Shown: positions 17,490 to 26,508 of the stretch, piece by piece
How positions within the stretch are numbered: the first letter of the stretch is position 1
Layout of the letters: the number at the start of each line of letters is the position of its first letter
The notes under the pieces: generated by a model
Told to the model about the DNA's origin: nothing
What the model saw: the letters and a program-made list of their open reading frames with translations, nothing else
The model's database searches: none
Assembly: GCF_900129965.1 (NCBI RefSeq)
Contig: NZ_FQXM01000006.1
Span: 192,346 to 256,345, forward strand
Reading direction: 5' to 3'
DNA length: 64,000 nt
From: Clostridium grantii DSM 8605
Lineage (GTDB): Bacteria > Bacillota > Clostridia > Clostridiales > Clostridiaceae
Program-made: the position numbers and the translations under genes

Positions 17490-19871
17490 ATGACAGATAA
17501 AAAAACAGTTCTGCCTAAACGTCTTGATATTCTAAAAAAAGCATACTTGGATGCTAAACCAAGTATTACTATCCATCGTGCCTTGGCATATACTGAAATC
17601 GCAAAAAAATATCCTAGCCTTCCAAGGAATGTCCTTCGTGCCAAAGGATTTAGAAGAGCATGCGAAACTGCACCTATGCTTATACAAGAAAATGAACTTA
17701 TAGTTGGTCATCCTTGTGGTAAGGCACGTGCTGGAGCATTTTCACCTGATACAGCATGGGAGTGGATTCGTGATGAACTTGACACTATTGACACTAGACC
17801 ACAGGACCCTTACTTCATTTCTGAAGAAGATAAAAAGATTATGTGCGAACAATTATTTCCATTTTGGAAAGGTAAATCTCTAGCAGAAGAATGTGAAAAA
17901 GCTTTCCGTAAAGAAGGTTTGTGGGAATTCGGTGCTGAGGCTTGCATAAGTGATTTGACCTATCATATGACTAGTGGTGGTGGCGATACTAGTCCAGGCT
18001 ATGATATCATTCTTTTTAAAAAGGGGATTTATGGAGTTCGTGATGAAGCAAAAGCTCATCTTGCTGAATTATCTACTTACAAAAATGAACACAAAGATAA
18101 AATTTCTTTTTATCAAGCTGCTATAGAAATATGTGAGGGAATTATAACATATGCCTCTCGTCTTTCAATTTATGCAAATGAATTATCTGAAAAGGAACAA
18201 GATCCAAAACGTAAAGCAGAGTTAAAAAAAATTGCTGAGGTTAATGCCCGTGTACCAGCTAATCCTCCAGAAACTTTTCATGAAGCATTGCAATCTATTT
18301 GGACAATACAGTCACTATTTTTGATGGAAGAAAACCAATGTAGTACATCATTAGGCCGTTTGGACCAATATGTTTTTCCTTGTTATTCCTCAGATATTGA
18401 AAAGGGATTATTGGATAACGAACAAGCTTTTGAATTAATGGGCTGTTTCATGATTAAATGCTCAGAAATGATATGGTATACACCTGGAGCTACTGCTAAA
18501 TATTTTGCAGGTTATATGCCTTTTATTAATATGTGTGTAGGTGGTCAAAAACGTGAAGGTGGAGACGGCACCAATGACTTGACTTATCTAATTATGGATG
18601 CTGTAGAAAAAGTTAAGATTTACCAGCCATCCCTTGCTTGCCGTATTCACAATCAATCTCCACAGCGCTATTTAGAAAAAATTGTTGATGTTATCAAAGC
18701 TGGAGCTGGTATGCCTGCATGCCATTTTGATGATGCACATATAAAAATGATGCTTAGAAAAGGCTTTGATTTTGAAGATGCTCGTGACTATTCTCTTATG
18801 GGATGTGTTGAACCACAAAAATCTGGACGTATACATCAATGGACAGCTGGGGGCTTTACACAATGGCCTATTACTATTGAAATGGCATTGAATCGCGGTG
18901 TTCTTAAATCCTATGGAGACAAGCAGTGGCTAGATACTGGAGACTTAGAAGAATTCACCACTTATGAACAATTTGATGCTGCTGTAAAAAGACAACTTGA
19001 TTATCTTCTAGAGATGAATGGTAGAGGTACTGTTCTTGTTCAGGAAATTTTTAGAGATATAACTCCTACTCCTTATATGTCACTATTTGTTGATGGGTGT
19101 ATGCAAACTGGTAAAGATGTAACAGCCGGTGGAGCAGTTCTCTATGATGGACCTGGAACAATTTTTGCAGGATTAGGTACTTATGTAGACAGTATGGCTG
19201 CTATTAAAAAACTTGTTTATGATGATAAAAAGTACAAACTTGCAGATATAAAAAAAGCCCTTGACAACAATTGGGAAGGATACGAACAAATACATCGTGA
19301 CTGCCTTTATGCACCTAAATATGGTAATGATGATAATTATGTGGATATGATTGCCACTAATCTTGTGGATTATACAGAACATAAAATCAATCAGCACAAA
19401 TCACTATATGCAAGACAAATCCACGGAACTTTATCCCAATCTTTTAATACCCCATTGGGCGAAATGATTGGAGCTACTCCAAATGGACGTGTTTCTGGTG
19501 CACCACTTTCTGATGCAATGAGTCCTTCTCAAGGCGCTGATACTAAAGGAGCTACTGCGGTTATAAAATCTGTATCTAAAATTAATGTTGAATCAATGAG
19601 TCTTGGAATGGCTCATAACTTTAAAATATTAAGTAATTCTCTAGATACAGCTGAAGGTAAAGCAAGTTTGATTACCCTACTACGCACAGCCTCCTTTATG
19701 GGAAATGCTCAGATGCAATTTAATTGTGTAGATAACAAAACACTACAAGAAGCTCAGCTACATCCTGAAGAATATCGTGATCTTATTGTACGTGTTGCCG
19801 GATACAGTGCATTTTTTGTAGAGCTTTGTAAAGAAGTACAAGATGAAATAATTAGTCGTACAGTTTTATAG
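17490..19871 (+). CDS. cutC: CutC-like glycyl radical enzyme (choline trimethylamine-lyase family)
   Basis: A 793-residue glycyl radical enzyme that by overall sequence belongs with CutC, which cleaves choline to trimethylamine and acetaldehyde. The thiyl motif GCVEP has Cys439 and Glu441; the radical motif RVAGYSA has Gly771. Against remembered Desulfovibrio CutC numbering, a constant offset of 50 aligns Tyr208, Asp216, Phe395, Cys489, Glu491, Thr502 and Gly821 with Tyr158, Asp166, Phe345, Cys439, Glu441, Thr452 and Gly771. Two pocket positions differ: Thr334 is Cys284 and Tyr506 is Phe456. No activating enzyme (CutD), aldehyde dehydrogenase or microcompartment gene lies nearby. Arginine is mostly CGT/CGC here, whereas neighbours use AGA. 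AAAGGAGG precedes the ATG. Confidence 0.85.
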   Translation: MTDKKTVLPKRLDILKKAYLDAKPSITIHRALAYTEIAKKYPSLPRNVLRAKGFRRACETAPMLIQENELIVGHPCGKARAGAFSPDTAWEWIRDELDTIDTRPQDPYFISEEDKKIMCEQLFPFWKGKSLAEECEKAFRKEGLWEFGAEACISDLTYHMTSGGGDTSPGYDIILFKKGIYGVRDEAKAHLAELSTYKNEHKDKISFYQAAIEICEGIITYASRLSIYANELSEKEQDPKRKAELKKIAEVNARVPANPPETFHEALQSIWTIQSLFLMEENQCSTSLGRLDQYVFPCYSSDIEKGLLDNEQAFELMGCFMIKCSEMIWYTPGATAKYFAGYMPFINMCVGGQKREGGDGTNDLTYLIMDAVEKVKIYQPSLACRIHNQSPQRYLEKIVDVIKAGAGMPACHFDDAHIKMMLRKGFDFEDARDYSLMGCVEPQKSGRIHQWTAGGFTQWPITIEMALNRGVLKSYGDKQWLDTGDLEEFTTYEQFDAAVKRQLDYLLEMNGRGTVLVQEIFRDITPTPYMSLFVDGCMQTGKDVTAGGAVLYDGPGTIFAGLGTYVDSMAAIKKLVYDDKKYKLADIKKALDNNWEGYEQIHRDCLYAPKYGNDDNYVDMIATNLVDYTEHKINQHKSLYARQIHGTLSQSFNTPLGEMIGATPNGRVSGAPLSDAMSPSQGADTKGATAVIKSVSKINVESMSLGMAHNFKILSNSLDTAEGKASLITLLRTASFMGNAQMQFNCVDNKTLQEAQLHPEEYRDLIVRVAGYSAFFVELCKEVQDEIISRTVL

Positions 19872-19873
19872 AG

Positions 19874-19991
19874 ATCCCATTGTGAAACTTAATTTATACT
19901 TATACTAAAAACTAGACGTATCAACTAGTTTTATAAATCTCCATGTTTCTAGGAGTTTTGGACACGTATAAATTAATAGTTGAACTGGGAT
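19874..19991. repeat. Palindromic structured element after the CutC-like gene (RNA or MITE-like)
   Basis: Three bases after the stop, ATCCCA (19874-19879) pairs with TGGGAT (19986-19991) and TTAATTTATAC (19889-19899) pairs perfectly with GTATAAATTAA (19966-19976). Inside are two hairpins: AAAACTAG/CTAGTTTT (about 19909-19931) and CTCC/GGAG (about 19939-19955). The outer arms are also similar as imperfect terminal inverted repeats of about 27 bp. A second small hairpin CTATAG/CTATAG follows at 19994-20011. It could be a structured RNA in the 3' untranslated region or a small non-autonomous mobile element; I recognise no known family. Confidence 0.55.
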
Positions 19992-20045
19992 ACCTATAGA
20001 TTAAACTATAGCAATTTAAATATAATTTTACAATTAAAAAGCAAT

Positions 20046-20088
20046 AAAAAATACCATGTGATTTTTATTAAAATCCATGGTATTTTTA
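20046..20088. terminator. Bidirectional terminator between the convergent cutC-like gene and ilvD
   Basis: AAAAATACCATG pairs with CATGGTATTTTT around a 17-nt loop, with U-tracts on both strands. Confidence 0.88.
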
Positions 20089-20145
20089 TATTATGTTACA
20101 TATATTTATTTTATAATCATTCAATGCTACAATAGAAAACTTTTA

Positions 20146-21813
20146 TTATCTTTCAAGCACAGCACCAGTACTAGCTGATGTTACTAACTTACTATATCTT
20201 CTTAAATAAGTTCCGATTTCAGCATTAATTGGTGGTTGTACCCAATCTTTTTTTCTTCTCTCAATTTCTTCGTCTGAAAGATCTACTCTTAAAATTCTAT
20301 TAGGCATATCTATTTCAATAATATCCCCTTCTTCAATAATACCAATTGTACCACCTGCCATAGCCTCTGGAGAAACGTGTCCAATACATGGGCCTCTAGT
20401 TCCACCTGAGAATCTACCATCTGTTATTAAGGCTACAGAAGTATCTAGTCCCATTCCACAAATAGCAGCTGTTGGACTAAGCATTTCTCTCATTCCTGGT
20501 CCACCTTTTGGTCCTTCATATCTAATTACCACAACATCTCCGCTTATTATTTCTCTTGCTAATATAGCCTTATAAGCTTCTTCTTCAGAATTATATACCC
20601 TTGCTGGCCCTTTATGTTTTAACATTTCAGGTTTAACTCCTGATTGTTTAACCACCGCACCATCTAAAGCCAAGTTTCCTCTTAGAATTGCTATTCCACC
20701 TTCTTTAGTGTATGGTTCTTCTAACGTTCTTATTACTGCTGGGTCTGCCACCTCAACATTTTGTACATTTTCATGAATTGTATTTCCTGTTACAGTGATT
20801 TCATCAGTATAAATCATACCCGCTTTAGAAAGCACATTCATTACTGCCGAAATTCCTCCTGCATTATCTAAATCTTCTATGCTATGATATCCTGATGGAC
20901 TAAGTTTAGCAATGTTAGGTACTTTTTTACTGATTATATCAAATTCTTCAAGATTCAATGGTATATTAGCTTCATTAGCTATTGCCATTAAATGAAGTAC
21001 TGTATTTGAAGAGCCACCTATAGCCATATCTACAGTTATAGCATTTCTAAATGCTCCTAATGTCAAAATATCTCTAGGTTTTATATCTTTCTTTAAAATT
21101 TCCATAACCTTCATACCAGCTTTTTTTGCAAGTTGTTTTCTTCTTCCAAACGGAGCCGGTATTGTTCCATTACCAGGTAGAGCCATTCCCATAGCTTCTG
21201 CCAAACAATTCATAGAATTTGCTGTAAATAATCCAGCACAACTTCCACATGTAGGACATGAATTAATCTCTATTTCTGTAAGTTCTTCTTCTGTAATTTG
21301 TCCAGTAGCCTCTGCTCCTACACTTTCAAAAGCACCACTAATCAAATCAATGGTTTTACCTTTATGTTTACCTGATAACATTGGTCCCCCACTAACATAT
21401 ACAGCCGGAATATTAAGTCTTGCTGCTGCCATAAGCATTCCTGGAACAATCTTATCACAATTTCCTACCAATACAAGTCCATCAAATTTATGACCCATAC
21501 TCACTGCCTCAATAGAATCACAAATAAGTTCACGTGAAGATAATGGATATTTCATTCCACTATGATTCATAGCTATCCCATCACAAATACCTATAGATGG
21601 AAATTCCATTGGTGTTCCCCCTGCAGCGATAACTCCTTCTTTAACTGATTTTACTATTTCATCAAGATGATAATGTCCTGGTATTAATTCATTTTGTGCA
21701 TTTACAACTCCTATTAATGGCTTTGCAAGATCCTCTGGCAAATATCCCATAGCATACATAAGCGCTCTATGAGGTGCTCTTGCCACGCCTTTTGTTATTT
21801 CGTCACTTCTCAT
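20146..21813 (-). CDS. ilvD: Dihydroxy-acid dehydratase IlvD
   Basis: IlvD (555 residues) dehydrates 2,3-dihydroxy-acids to 2-oxoisovalerate and 3-methyl-2-oxovalerate in branched-chain amino acid synthesis. Iron-sulfur ligands are expected at GICDG (Cys77), GNCDK (Cys119) and CPTCGSCAGLFTANSMNC. The segment PGHYHL has Gly where enzymes of the plant type have Cys. Length and motifs are complete. AAAGGAGGGG precedes the ATG. It is a single-gene transcript with its own promoter, separate from other ilv or leu genes. Its product is also the substrate class of the nearby VOR-type oxidoreductase. Confidence 0.97.
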   Translation of the reverse strand: MRSDEITKGVARAPHRALMYAMGYLPEDLAKPLIGVVNAQNELIPGHYHLDEIVKSVKEGVIAAGGTPMEFPSIGICDGIAMNHSGMKYPLSSRELICDSIEAVSMGHKFDGLVLVGNCDKIVPGMLMAAARLNIPAVYVSGGPMLSGKHKGKTIDLISGAFESVGAEATGQITEEELTEIEINSCPTCGSCAGLFTANSMNCLAEAMGMALPGNGTIPAPFGRRKQLAKKAGMKVMEILKKDIKPRDILTLGAFRNAITVDMAIGGSSNTVLHLMAIANEANIPLNLEEFDIISKKVPNIAKLSPSGYHSIEDLDNAGGISAVMNVLSKAGMIYTDEITVTGNTIHENVQNVEVADPAVIRTLEEPYTKEGGIAILRGNLALDGAVVKQSGVKPEMLKHKGPARVYNSEEEAYKAILAREIISGDVVVIRYEGPKGGPGMREMLSPTAAICGMGLDTSVALITDGRFSGGTRGPCIGHVSPEAMAGGTIGIIEEGDIIEIDMPNRILRVDLSDEEIERRKKDWVQPPINAEIGTYLRRYSKLVTSASTGAVLER

Positions 21814-21875
21814 TTTATAGCCCCTCCTTTTGTGTTATCTATATATAAATTAATTTTTTCGTCACTATTTAATCT

Positions 21876-21904
21876 ATTATAGTTGAATTAGCTTTTTTAC
21901 TCAA
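21876..21904 (-). promoter_or_regulatory. ilvD promoter
   Basis: On the minus strand TTGAGT, a 17-nt spacer and a perfect TATAAT, about 60 nt before the ATG. The short leader leaves no room for a T-box. Confidence 0.75.
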
Positions 21905-21926
21905 TTGATTATCCTTACTACTAATA

Positions 21927-21980
21927 AGCAAAATAATCTGAATTGATTTTAAACCCAATAAAATAAAATTATTTTGCTTT
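21927..21980. promoter_or_regulatory. Inverted repeat with AGCAAAATAAT arms upstream of the ilvD promoter
   Basis: AAGCAAAATAAT at 21927-21938 is perfectly complementary to ATTATTTTGCTT at 21969-21980, with a 30-nt spacer. It lies just upstream of the ilvD -35 box. The arms match the motif found before ptb and vor, so an operator with two half-sites is plausible. Confidence 0.4.
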
Positions 21981-21989
21981 TATATAAAG

Positions 21990-22019
21990 AAAAAGTGTAA
22001 GATTTATCTTACACTTTTT
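21990..22019. terminator. Terminator directly after the AraC-type response regulator
   Basis: Perfect 13-bp stem AAAAAGTGTAAGA/TCTTACACTTTTT with a TTTA loop, adjoining the stop codon of the regulator gene. Confidence 0.92.
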
Positions 22020-22754
22020 CTATTTTCTTAAACTTTTTCTATATTTACTTGGAAGACATTTCTCATATCTTTGAAATACTGTACTAAAATAACTGAAATC
22101 TTCATATCCAGCTTTTTCAGATATTTCTTTTAAACTCAAACTAGAGTTAGTCATAAATTCCTTGGCTTTTTCTATTCTAAATCTATTTATATATTCAGAT
22201 AAATTCATTCCCGAAGATTTCTTAAATAATCTTGAGAAATAATAAGGACTAAAACCAACATGCTCTGCTACATCATTAAGATATATTTTTTTATCATAAT
22301 TATTATTAATATACTCCTTAGCATCTGCAACATGCTTATCTTCTGGTAATTGTGTTACTACACCAAAATTAGAAGCACTTCCATCATCTGATTCATATAA
22401 GTAAGTGTCTATAAAGTCAAGCAAATCTTCTGGTGATATTGGCTTTAATAAATAATCTATAGCATTTAATTTTACAGATTTTTGTGCATAGCTAAATTCA
22501 TCATGTGCTGTTAAAATTGCCACTTTTACATTCATATCAAATTTTCTTATTTTTTCTAAAGCTTTAATCCCATCTAACTCTGGCATTCTTATATCCATCA
22601 ATACTAAATCTGGAGAAAATTCCTTTATTTTTTCGATTGCTTCATTTCCATTTTTAGCTTCTTTAATCTCCACATCCTCATGATTTTCTGAAACTACATA
22701 TCTTATATATTCTCTAGTTATACCTTCATCATCAACTATTAGAAGTTTTTTCAT
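22020..22754 (-). CDS. Response regulator with AraC-type DNA-binding domain
   Basis: Receiver domain (Asp54 in LVLMDIRMP, residues 1-120) followed by an AraC-type double helix-turn-helix (about 140-244, with DVAEHVGFSPYYFSRLFKK and KEISEKAGYEDFSYFSTVFQ). It is a transcription regulator of the YesN class. The gene begins one base after the kinase stop, with GAGGTG inside the kinase end, so the two are translationally coupled. Targets are unknown; the closest unregulated catabolic gene is the CutC-like enzyme. Confidence 0.93.
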   Translation of the reverse strand: MKKLLIVDDEGITREYIRYVVSENHEDVEIKEAKNGNEAIEKIKEFSPDLVLMDIRMPELDGIKALEKIRKFDMNVKVAILTAHDEFSYAQKSVKLNAIDYLLKPISPEDLLDFIDTYLYESDDGSASNFGVVTQLPEDKHVADAKEYINNNYDKKIYLNDVAEHVGFSPYYFSRLFKKSSGMNLSEYINRFRIEKAKEFMTNSSLSLKEISEKAGYEDFSYFSTVFQRYEKCLPSKYRKSLRK

Positions 22755-22755
22755 T

Positions 22756-24357
22756 TTACTTCACCTCTTTTTTTCTATTAATAGGTAAAATTAATATTAC
22801 TTCTGTTCCATTGCCATACTCACTTTTTATTTCAAAAACAAAATTCTTACCATAATAATACTCTAATCTGCTTTTCAAACTTGTAAGTCCTATGCCTATT
22901 CCTTCACCAGAACTTTTTATTATTTCTTCTGATATATTATCTAGTCTTTCTTTAGGTATTCCTACACCATTATCTTTAACCGATAATTTTATTCTATCTT
23001 CAAGAAATTCTCCCTTAATTTTTAGTTCACACTGTTTTTGCATATTTTTAAAGCCATGAACTATAGCGTTTTCTACAAATAATTGAAGTGTTAAGAAAGG
23101 TATTGTCACATCTTTTACTTTATCCTCAATATCAATATCTGTTTTTATAAAATCTTTAAATCTTTTATTTTGAATAAACAAATAATCTTTTATATACTTT
23201 AATTCCTCATTAACAGAAACAAACTCTAAAGATTTTGTTAGTGTAGTTCTTAAAAGACTTGATAAGGCAAAAGTAGTTTCCGCTGCTTCTTTAGCACCAT
23301 TCATATAGGCAAGTTGCCCTATAACACTAAGTGTATTAAATAAGAAGTGTGGGCTCATTTGAGATTGAATAACCTTCATCTTCGTTTCTACTAATGTTCT
23401 TTCAAGCTTACTTCTAGTCTCTGCTTCCTTTAGAATTTGAAAAGTTCTCTCTTGTCTTTCTTTATTTATAAAGTTGATAACCGATGTTTCCACAATTGAA
23501 TTACTCATTGTTCTTAGTGTTTCAATTATGGCATACAATTGTTCTCTGCTAACTCTTCTTAGCGAATTATATGCTTTTAGTAATTGATCACCATCTTCTT
23601 TATATTCTTTAATAATTTTTTCTTCTACTTCTGGATTTGGATTTTTTATAATCACAGGACCACAAGTTATTGTTCCTACCAATTTTTCTCCTAAAAATAT
23701 AGGTGCCATTATCCTTTTTACGTCATAGCAACAATCATAAACTGTAGTTTCTACTATATCATTTTTATCAAATTCTTTATTAATAAAACATTTTTCCATA
23801 TTTTTTTCTTTTATCTTACAAAATTCTGGTATGTTGCTTGGAGTTGTAAGAAGATTACCCTTTATATCTTTAATAACTATTCCTAAATAAGAATCTTCTG
23901 AAAATTTATCTTGGATTTTCTGTAGTCTCTCTACATCAATAATTTTAGCAGGGTCCTCCAAGTAAAAGTTATCTAAAATATTTTCCGCTGGTATTAATTG
24001 ATTTATATCATATTTATCAATATTATATACAATAATCATTTCTAAGGGTGACTTTCCTGTATTTTGAACTTCATGTTTAGCAAAAGGCGGAGTTTTATAT
24101 ATCCTACCTGGTAACAAACTATTATATCTATCATTAAGCCATTGTTCTCCTTGGCCTGATACAACATAAATCAATTGTTCATCTCCACTATGGTTATGCT
24201 CTTCTTGATTTTGTCCTGGTAATAATGTTACATGGCCAATTAAAAATTTACTTTTTTTAAGATCATTATTTTCTTGAATCCACTTAATATCGCCCCATTC
24301 AAAATACTGCTTAACAGGCTTTGATTGACTATTTTCATTCCCATTTTTATTTTCCAC
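22756..24357 (-). CDS. Cupin-PocR sensor histidine kinase (LytS/YesM type)
   Basis: A 533-residue kinase without membrane segments. Residues ~35-115 form a cupin with metal-type ligands (His54, His56, Glu60, His95). Residues ~145-300 resemble the PocR sensory domain, rich in Cys (180, 190, 209, 210, 232), known for binding small alcohols or hydrocarbon derivatives. A His_kinase segment follows with QSQMSPHFLFNTL (His337) and an HATPase domain (DNGVGIP). The GTG start is 7 nt after AAGG. The kinase and AraC-type regulator form one operon. The cytoplasmic small-molecule sensing design suggests control of a fermentation pathway; the ligand is unknown. Confidence 0.88.
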   Translation of the reverse strand: MENKNGNENSQSKPVKQYFEWGDIKWIQENNDLKKSKFLIGHVTLLPGQNQEEHNHSGDEQLIYVVSGQGEQWLNDRYNSLLPGRIYKTPPFAKHEVQNTGKSPLEMIIVYNIDKYDINQLIPAENILDNFYLEDPAKIIDVERLQKIQDKFSEDSYLGIVIKDIKGNLLTTPSNIPEFCKIKEKNMEKCFINKEFDKNDIVETTVYDCCYDVKRIMAPIFLGEKLVGTITCGPVIIKNPNPEVEEKIIKEYKEDGDQLLKAYNSLRRVSREQLYAIIETLRTMSNSIVETSVINFINKERQERTFQILKEAETRSKLERTLVETKMKVIQSQMSPHFLFNTLSVIGQLAYMNGAKEAAETTFALSSLLRTTLTKSLEFVSVNEELKYIKDYLFIQNKRFKDFIKTDIDIEDKVKDVTIPFLTLQLFVENAIVHGFKNMQKQCELKIKGEFLEDRIKLSVKDNGVGIPKERLDNISEEIIKSSGEGIGIGLTSLKSRLEYYYGKNFVFEIKSEYGNGTEVILILPINRKKEVK

Positions 24358-24404
24358 TGTAGCACCTTCTTTTTTTGTATATAAAAACTTCCATAATTTT
24401 AATA

Positions 24405-24433
24405 ATTATATCATCAAGGGCTTGCATTGTCTA
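24405..24433 (-). promoter_or_regulatory. Promoter of the cupin-PocR two-component operon
   Basis: On the minus strand TAGACA, a 17-nt spacer and TATAAT, about 48 nt before the GTG start. Confidence 0.75.
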
Positions 24434-24480
24434 GAGATAGTCATTTTAGTGTTTATTCATTCGTAATAAAATTAAATTTC

Positions 24481-25551
24481 CTATTTATACTCACGGGCAA
24501 CCTCTTCCCCTCCAAGAACCCTTAATCCGCCTTCCGCTAAAGCAAGCATTTCATCTTCTCCTGGGTAAATAGTAACTGGTGAAATAAATCCTACATTTTC
24601 AATTATTTTTTTAGTTACACTCTTACTATATGAGATGCCTCCTGTAAGAATAATTGAGTCTACCTTTCCTTTTAATACAGTAGCACAAGCTCCTATTTCT
24701 TTTGATACTTGATATATAAAAGCTTCTTTTATCAATTCTGCTTTTTTATCCCCAGAACAAATTTTTTCTTCCACAATTCTAACATCATTTGTCCCCAAAT
24801 AAGAGATAATTCCCCCCTTACCTACAATTTTCTTCTTTATCTCTTCTAGTGAATGTTCTCCGCTAAAACACATCTTTACTAATTCTCCAATAGGAACACT
24901 TCCGCTTCTTTCTGGTGAGAAAGGACCTTCTCCATCCAATGCATTATTAACATCTACTACTCTTCCCTTTTGGTGAACGCCTACAGAAACTCCTCCACCT
25001 ATATGAACCACTATCAAATTCAAATCCTCATATTTTAAATGATTTTCTTTGGCATATCTTTTTGCCACAGCTTTTTGATTTAGTGCATGAAATATACTTT
25101 TTCTTTTCACTCCTTCCATACCAGAAATCCTAGCTACTTCTTCCATTTCATCAACCACTACTGGATCCACTATAAATGCTGGTATACCTATTGGTTTAGC
25201 TATTTCATTTCCAATAATTGCACCTAAATTACATGCATGTTCTCCTTGTATCCCTATCTTTAAATCTTCTAACATTTTTTCACTTACAGTATATGTTCCA
25301 CCTTTAATAGGTTTTAAAAGCCCACCTCTTGCTACAACCGCATTTAGCAATTTAACTTCAAACCCTTTTTCTTTCAAAACATTTAGAATAAGATTTTTTC
25401 TAAACTCAAACTGATCATATATATTATCATACTTTTCTATTTCCTCTAAAGAGTGTGTCAAAGACTCCACAAATATTTCTTTATCATCTTCATAAACACC
25501 AATTTTTGTAGAAGTTGACCCTGGATTTATAATTAACATTTTAAAATTCAT
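24481..25551 (-). CDS. buk: Butyrate kinase
   Basis: ASKHA-fold acyl kinase (356 residues) that makes ATP from butyryl-phosphate or branched acyl-phosphates, the last step of butyrate-type fermentation. The phosphate-binding N-terminus is INPGSTSTKIGVY, with further family blocks VHIGGGVSVG and LTGGISYSK. GGGGGG lies 6 nt before the ATG. It is 17 nt downstream of ptb and co-transcribed with it. Confidence 0.96.
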   Translation of the reverse strand: MNFKMLIINPGSTSTKIGVYEDDKEIFVESLTHSLEEIEKYDNIYDQFEFRKNLILNVLKEKGFEVKLLNAVVARGGLLKPIKGGTYTVSEKMLEDLKIGIQGEHACNLGAIIGNEIAKPIGIPAFIVDPVVVDEMEEVARISGMEGVKRKSIFHALNQKAVAKRYAKENHLKYEDLNLIVVHIGGGVSVGVHQKGRVVDVNNALDGEGPFSPERSGSVPIGELVKMCFSGEHSLEEIKKKIVGKGGIISYLGTNDVRIVEEKICSGDKKAELIKEAFIYQVSKEIGACATVLKGKVDSIILTGGISYSKSVTKKIIENVGFISPVTIYPGEDEMLALAEGGLRVLGGEEVAREYK

Positions 25552-25568
25552 TTAATTCCCCCCTATTC

Positions 25569-26474
25569 TTACTTATTTGTTGCCACAAGTGCTGCCAGCG
25601 CTATAGAATTCATTTTTGTTCTATGACTGTCAGCTCTTGAAGTCAAGATTACTGGAGCCGAAGTTCCAACTAAAATTCCTCCACTTACTGAATCTGTTGT
25701 GAATGCTAATGTTTTGTACATTACATTTCCAGCTTCTATAGAAGGCATTAATAAAATATCTGCATATCCTGCAACTTCACTATTAATTCCTTTTGTTTCT
25801 GCTGCTTCCACTGAAAGAGCATTATCTATAGCCAAAGGCCCATCTATTATACAATTTTTTATTTGGCCTCTTTCATTCATTTTAGATAACATAGCTGCAT
25901 CCACCGTTGCTTGCATTTTAGGATTAACTACTTCTACCGCACAAATAGGCGCAACTTTAGGTATCTCAATACCCACAGCTATGGCAACCTTTACAGCATT
26001 ATTGATAATTTGTACTTTTTCATTAAGGTCCGGATACATATTAAAAGCACAATCTGTTAAAAATAATAATCTATCAATTTTAGGAGTTTCAAAAACTGCC
26101 ACATGCGACATTAAACTCCCTGTTCTTAATCCAATTTCTTTATTTAAAACTGCTCTTAAAAAATCTGCTGTACCAACTAATCCCTTCATTACCATATCAG
26201 CTTTACCCTCTGAAACTAAGGCTACAGCTTTCATTGATGCTTTTGATGGATTTTTTTCATTTATTATTTCTATGTCTTTAAGGTCAAAGTTTATATCTTC
26301 AGCTATTTTACCTATTTTTTCCTCATCACCTACTAAAATAGCATTACAAATCCCCTGTTTTTTTGCATCACTTATAGCTTCAAGTACATGAGTATCTTCT
26401 GCTGCGGCAACCGCTACAATTTTAATATCTTGATTTTTGGTTTTACTAATAATATCATGAAATGTTTTAACCAA
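25569..26474 (-). CDS. ptb: Phosphate butyryltransferase
   Basis: Converts butyryl-CoA (or branched acyl-CoA) and phosphate to the acyl-phosphate used by Buk (301 residues). It has the PTA/PTB fold with DCAFNMYPDLNEK and GPLAIDNALS blocks. The start is a TTG at 26472-26474, since no in-frame ATG gives a complete N-terminus and GGGGGTG lies 6 nt upstream; the N-terminus aligns with clostridial Ptb. A ptb-buk pair next to a VOR-type enzyme fits energy recovery from branched-chain 2-oxoacids as well as butyrate. Confidence 0.95.
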   Translation of the reverse strand: MVKTFHDIISKTKNQDIKIVAVAAAEDTHVLEAISDAKKQGICNAILVGDEEKIGKIAEDINFDLKDIEIINEKNPSKASMKAVALVSEGKADMVMKGLVGTADFLRAVLNKEIGLRTGSLMSHVAVFETPKIDRLLFLTDCAFNMYPDLNEKVQIINNAVKVAIAVGIEIPKVAPICAVEVVNPKMQATVDAAMLSKMNERGQIKNCIIDGPLAIDNALSVEAAETKGINSEVAGYADILLMPSIEAGNVMYKTLAFTTDSVSGGILVGTSAPVILTSRADSHRTKMNSIALAALVATNK

Positions 26475-26508
26475 TTAATACACCCCCATTTATGTATGCT
26501 TTACATTT

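Noticed and set aside
21814..21989. Possible T-box leader of ilvD
   Set aside because: The promoter lies only about 60 nt before the start codon, so the leader is far too short, and no T-box sequence is present.
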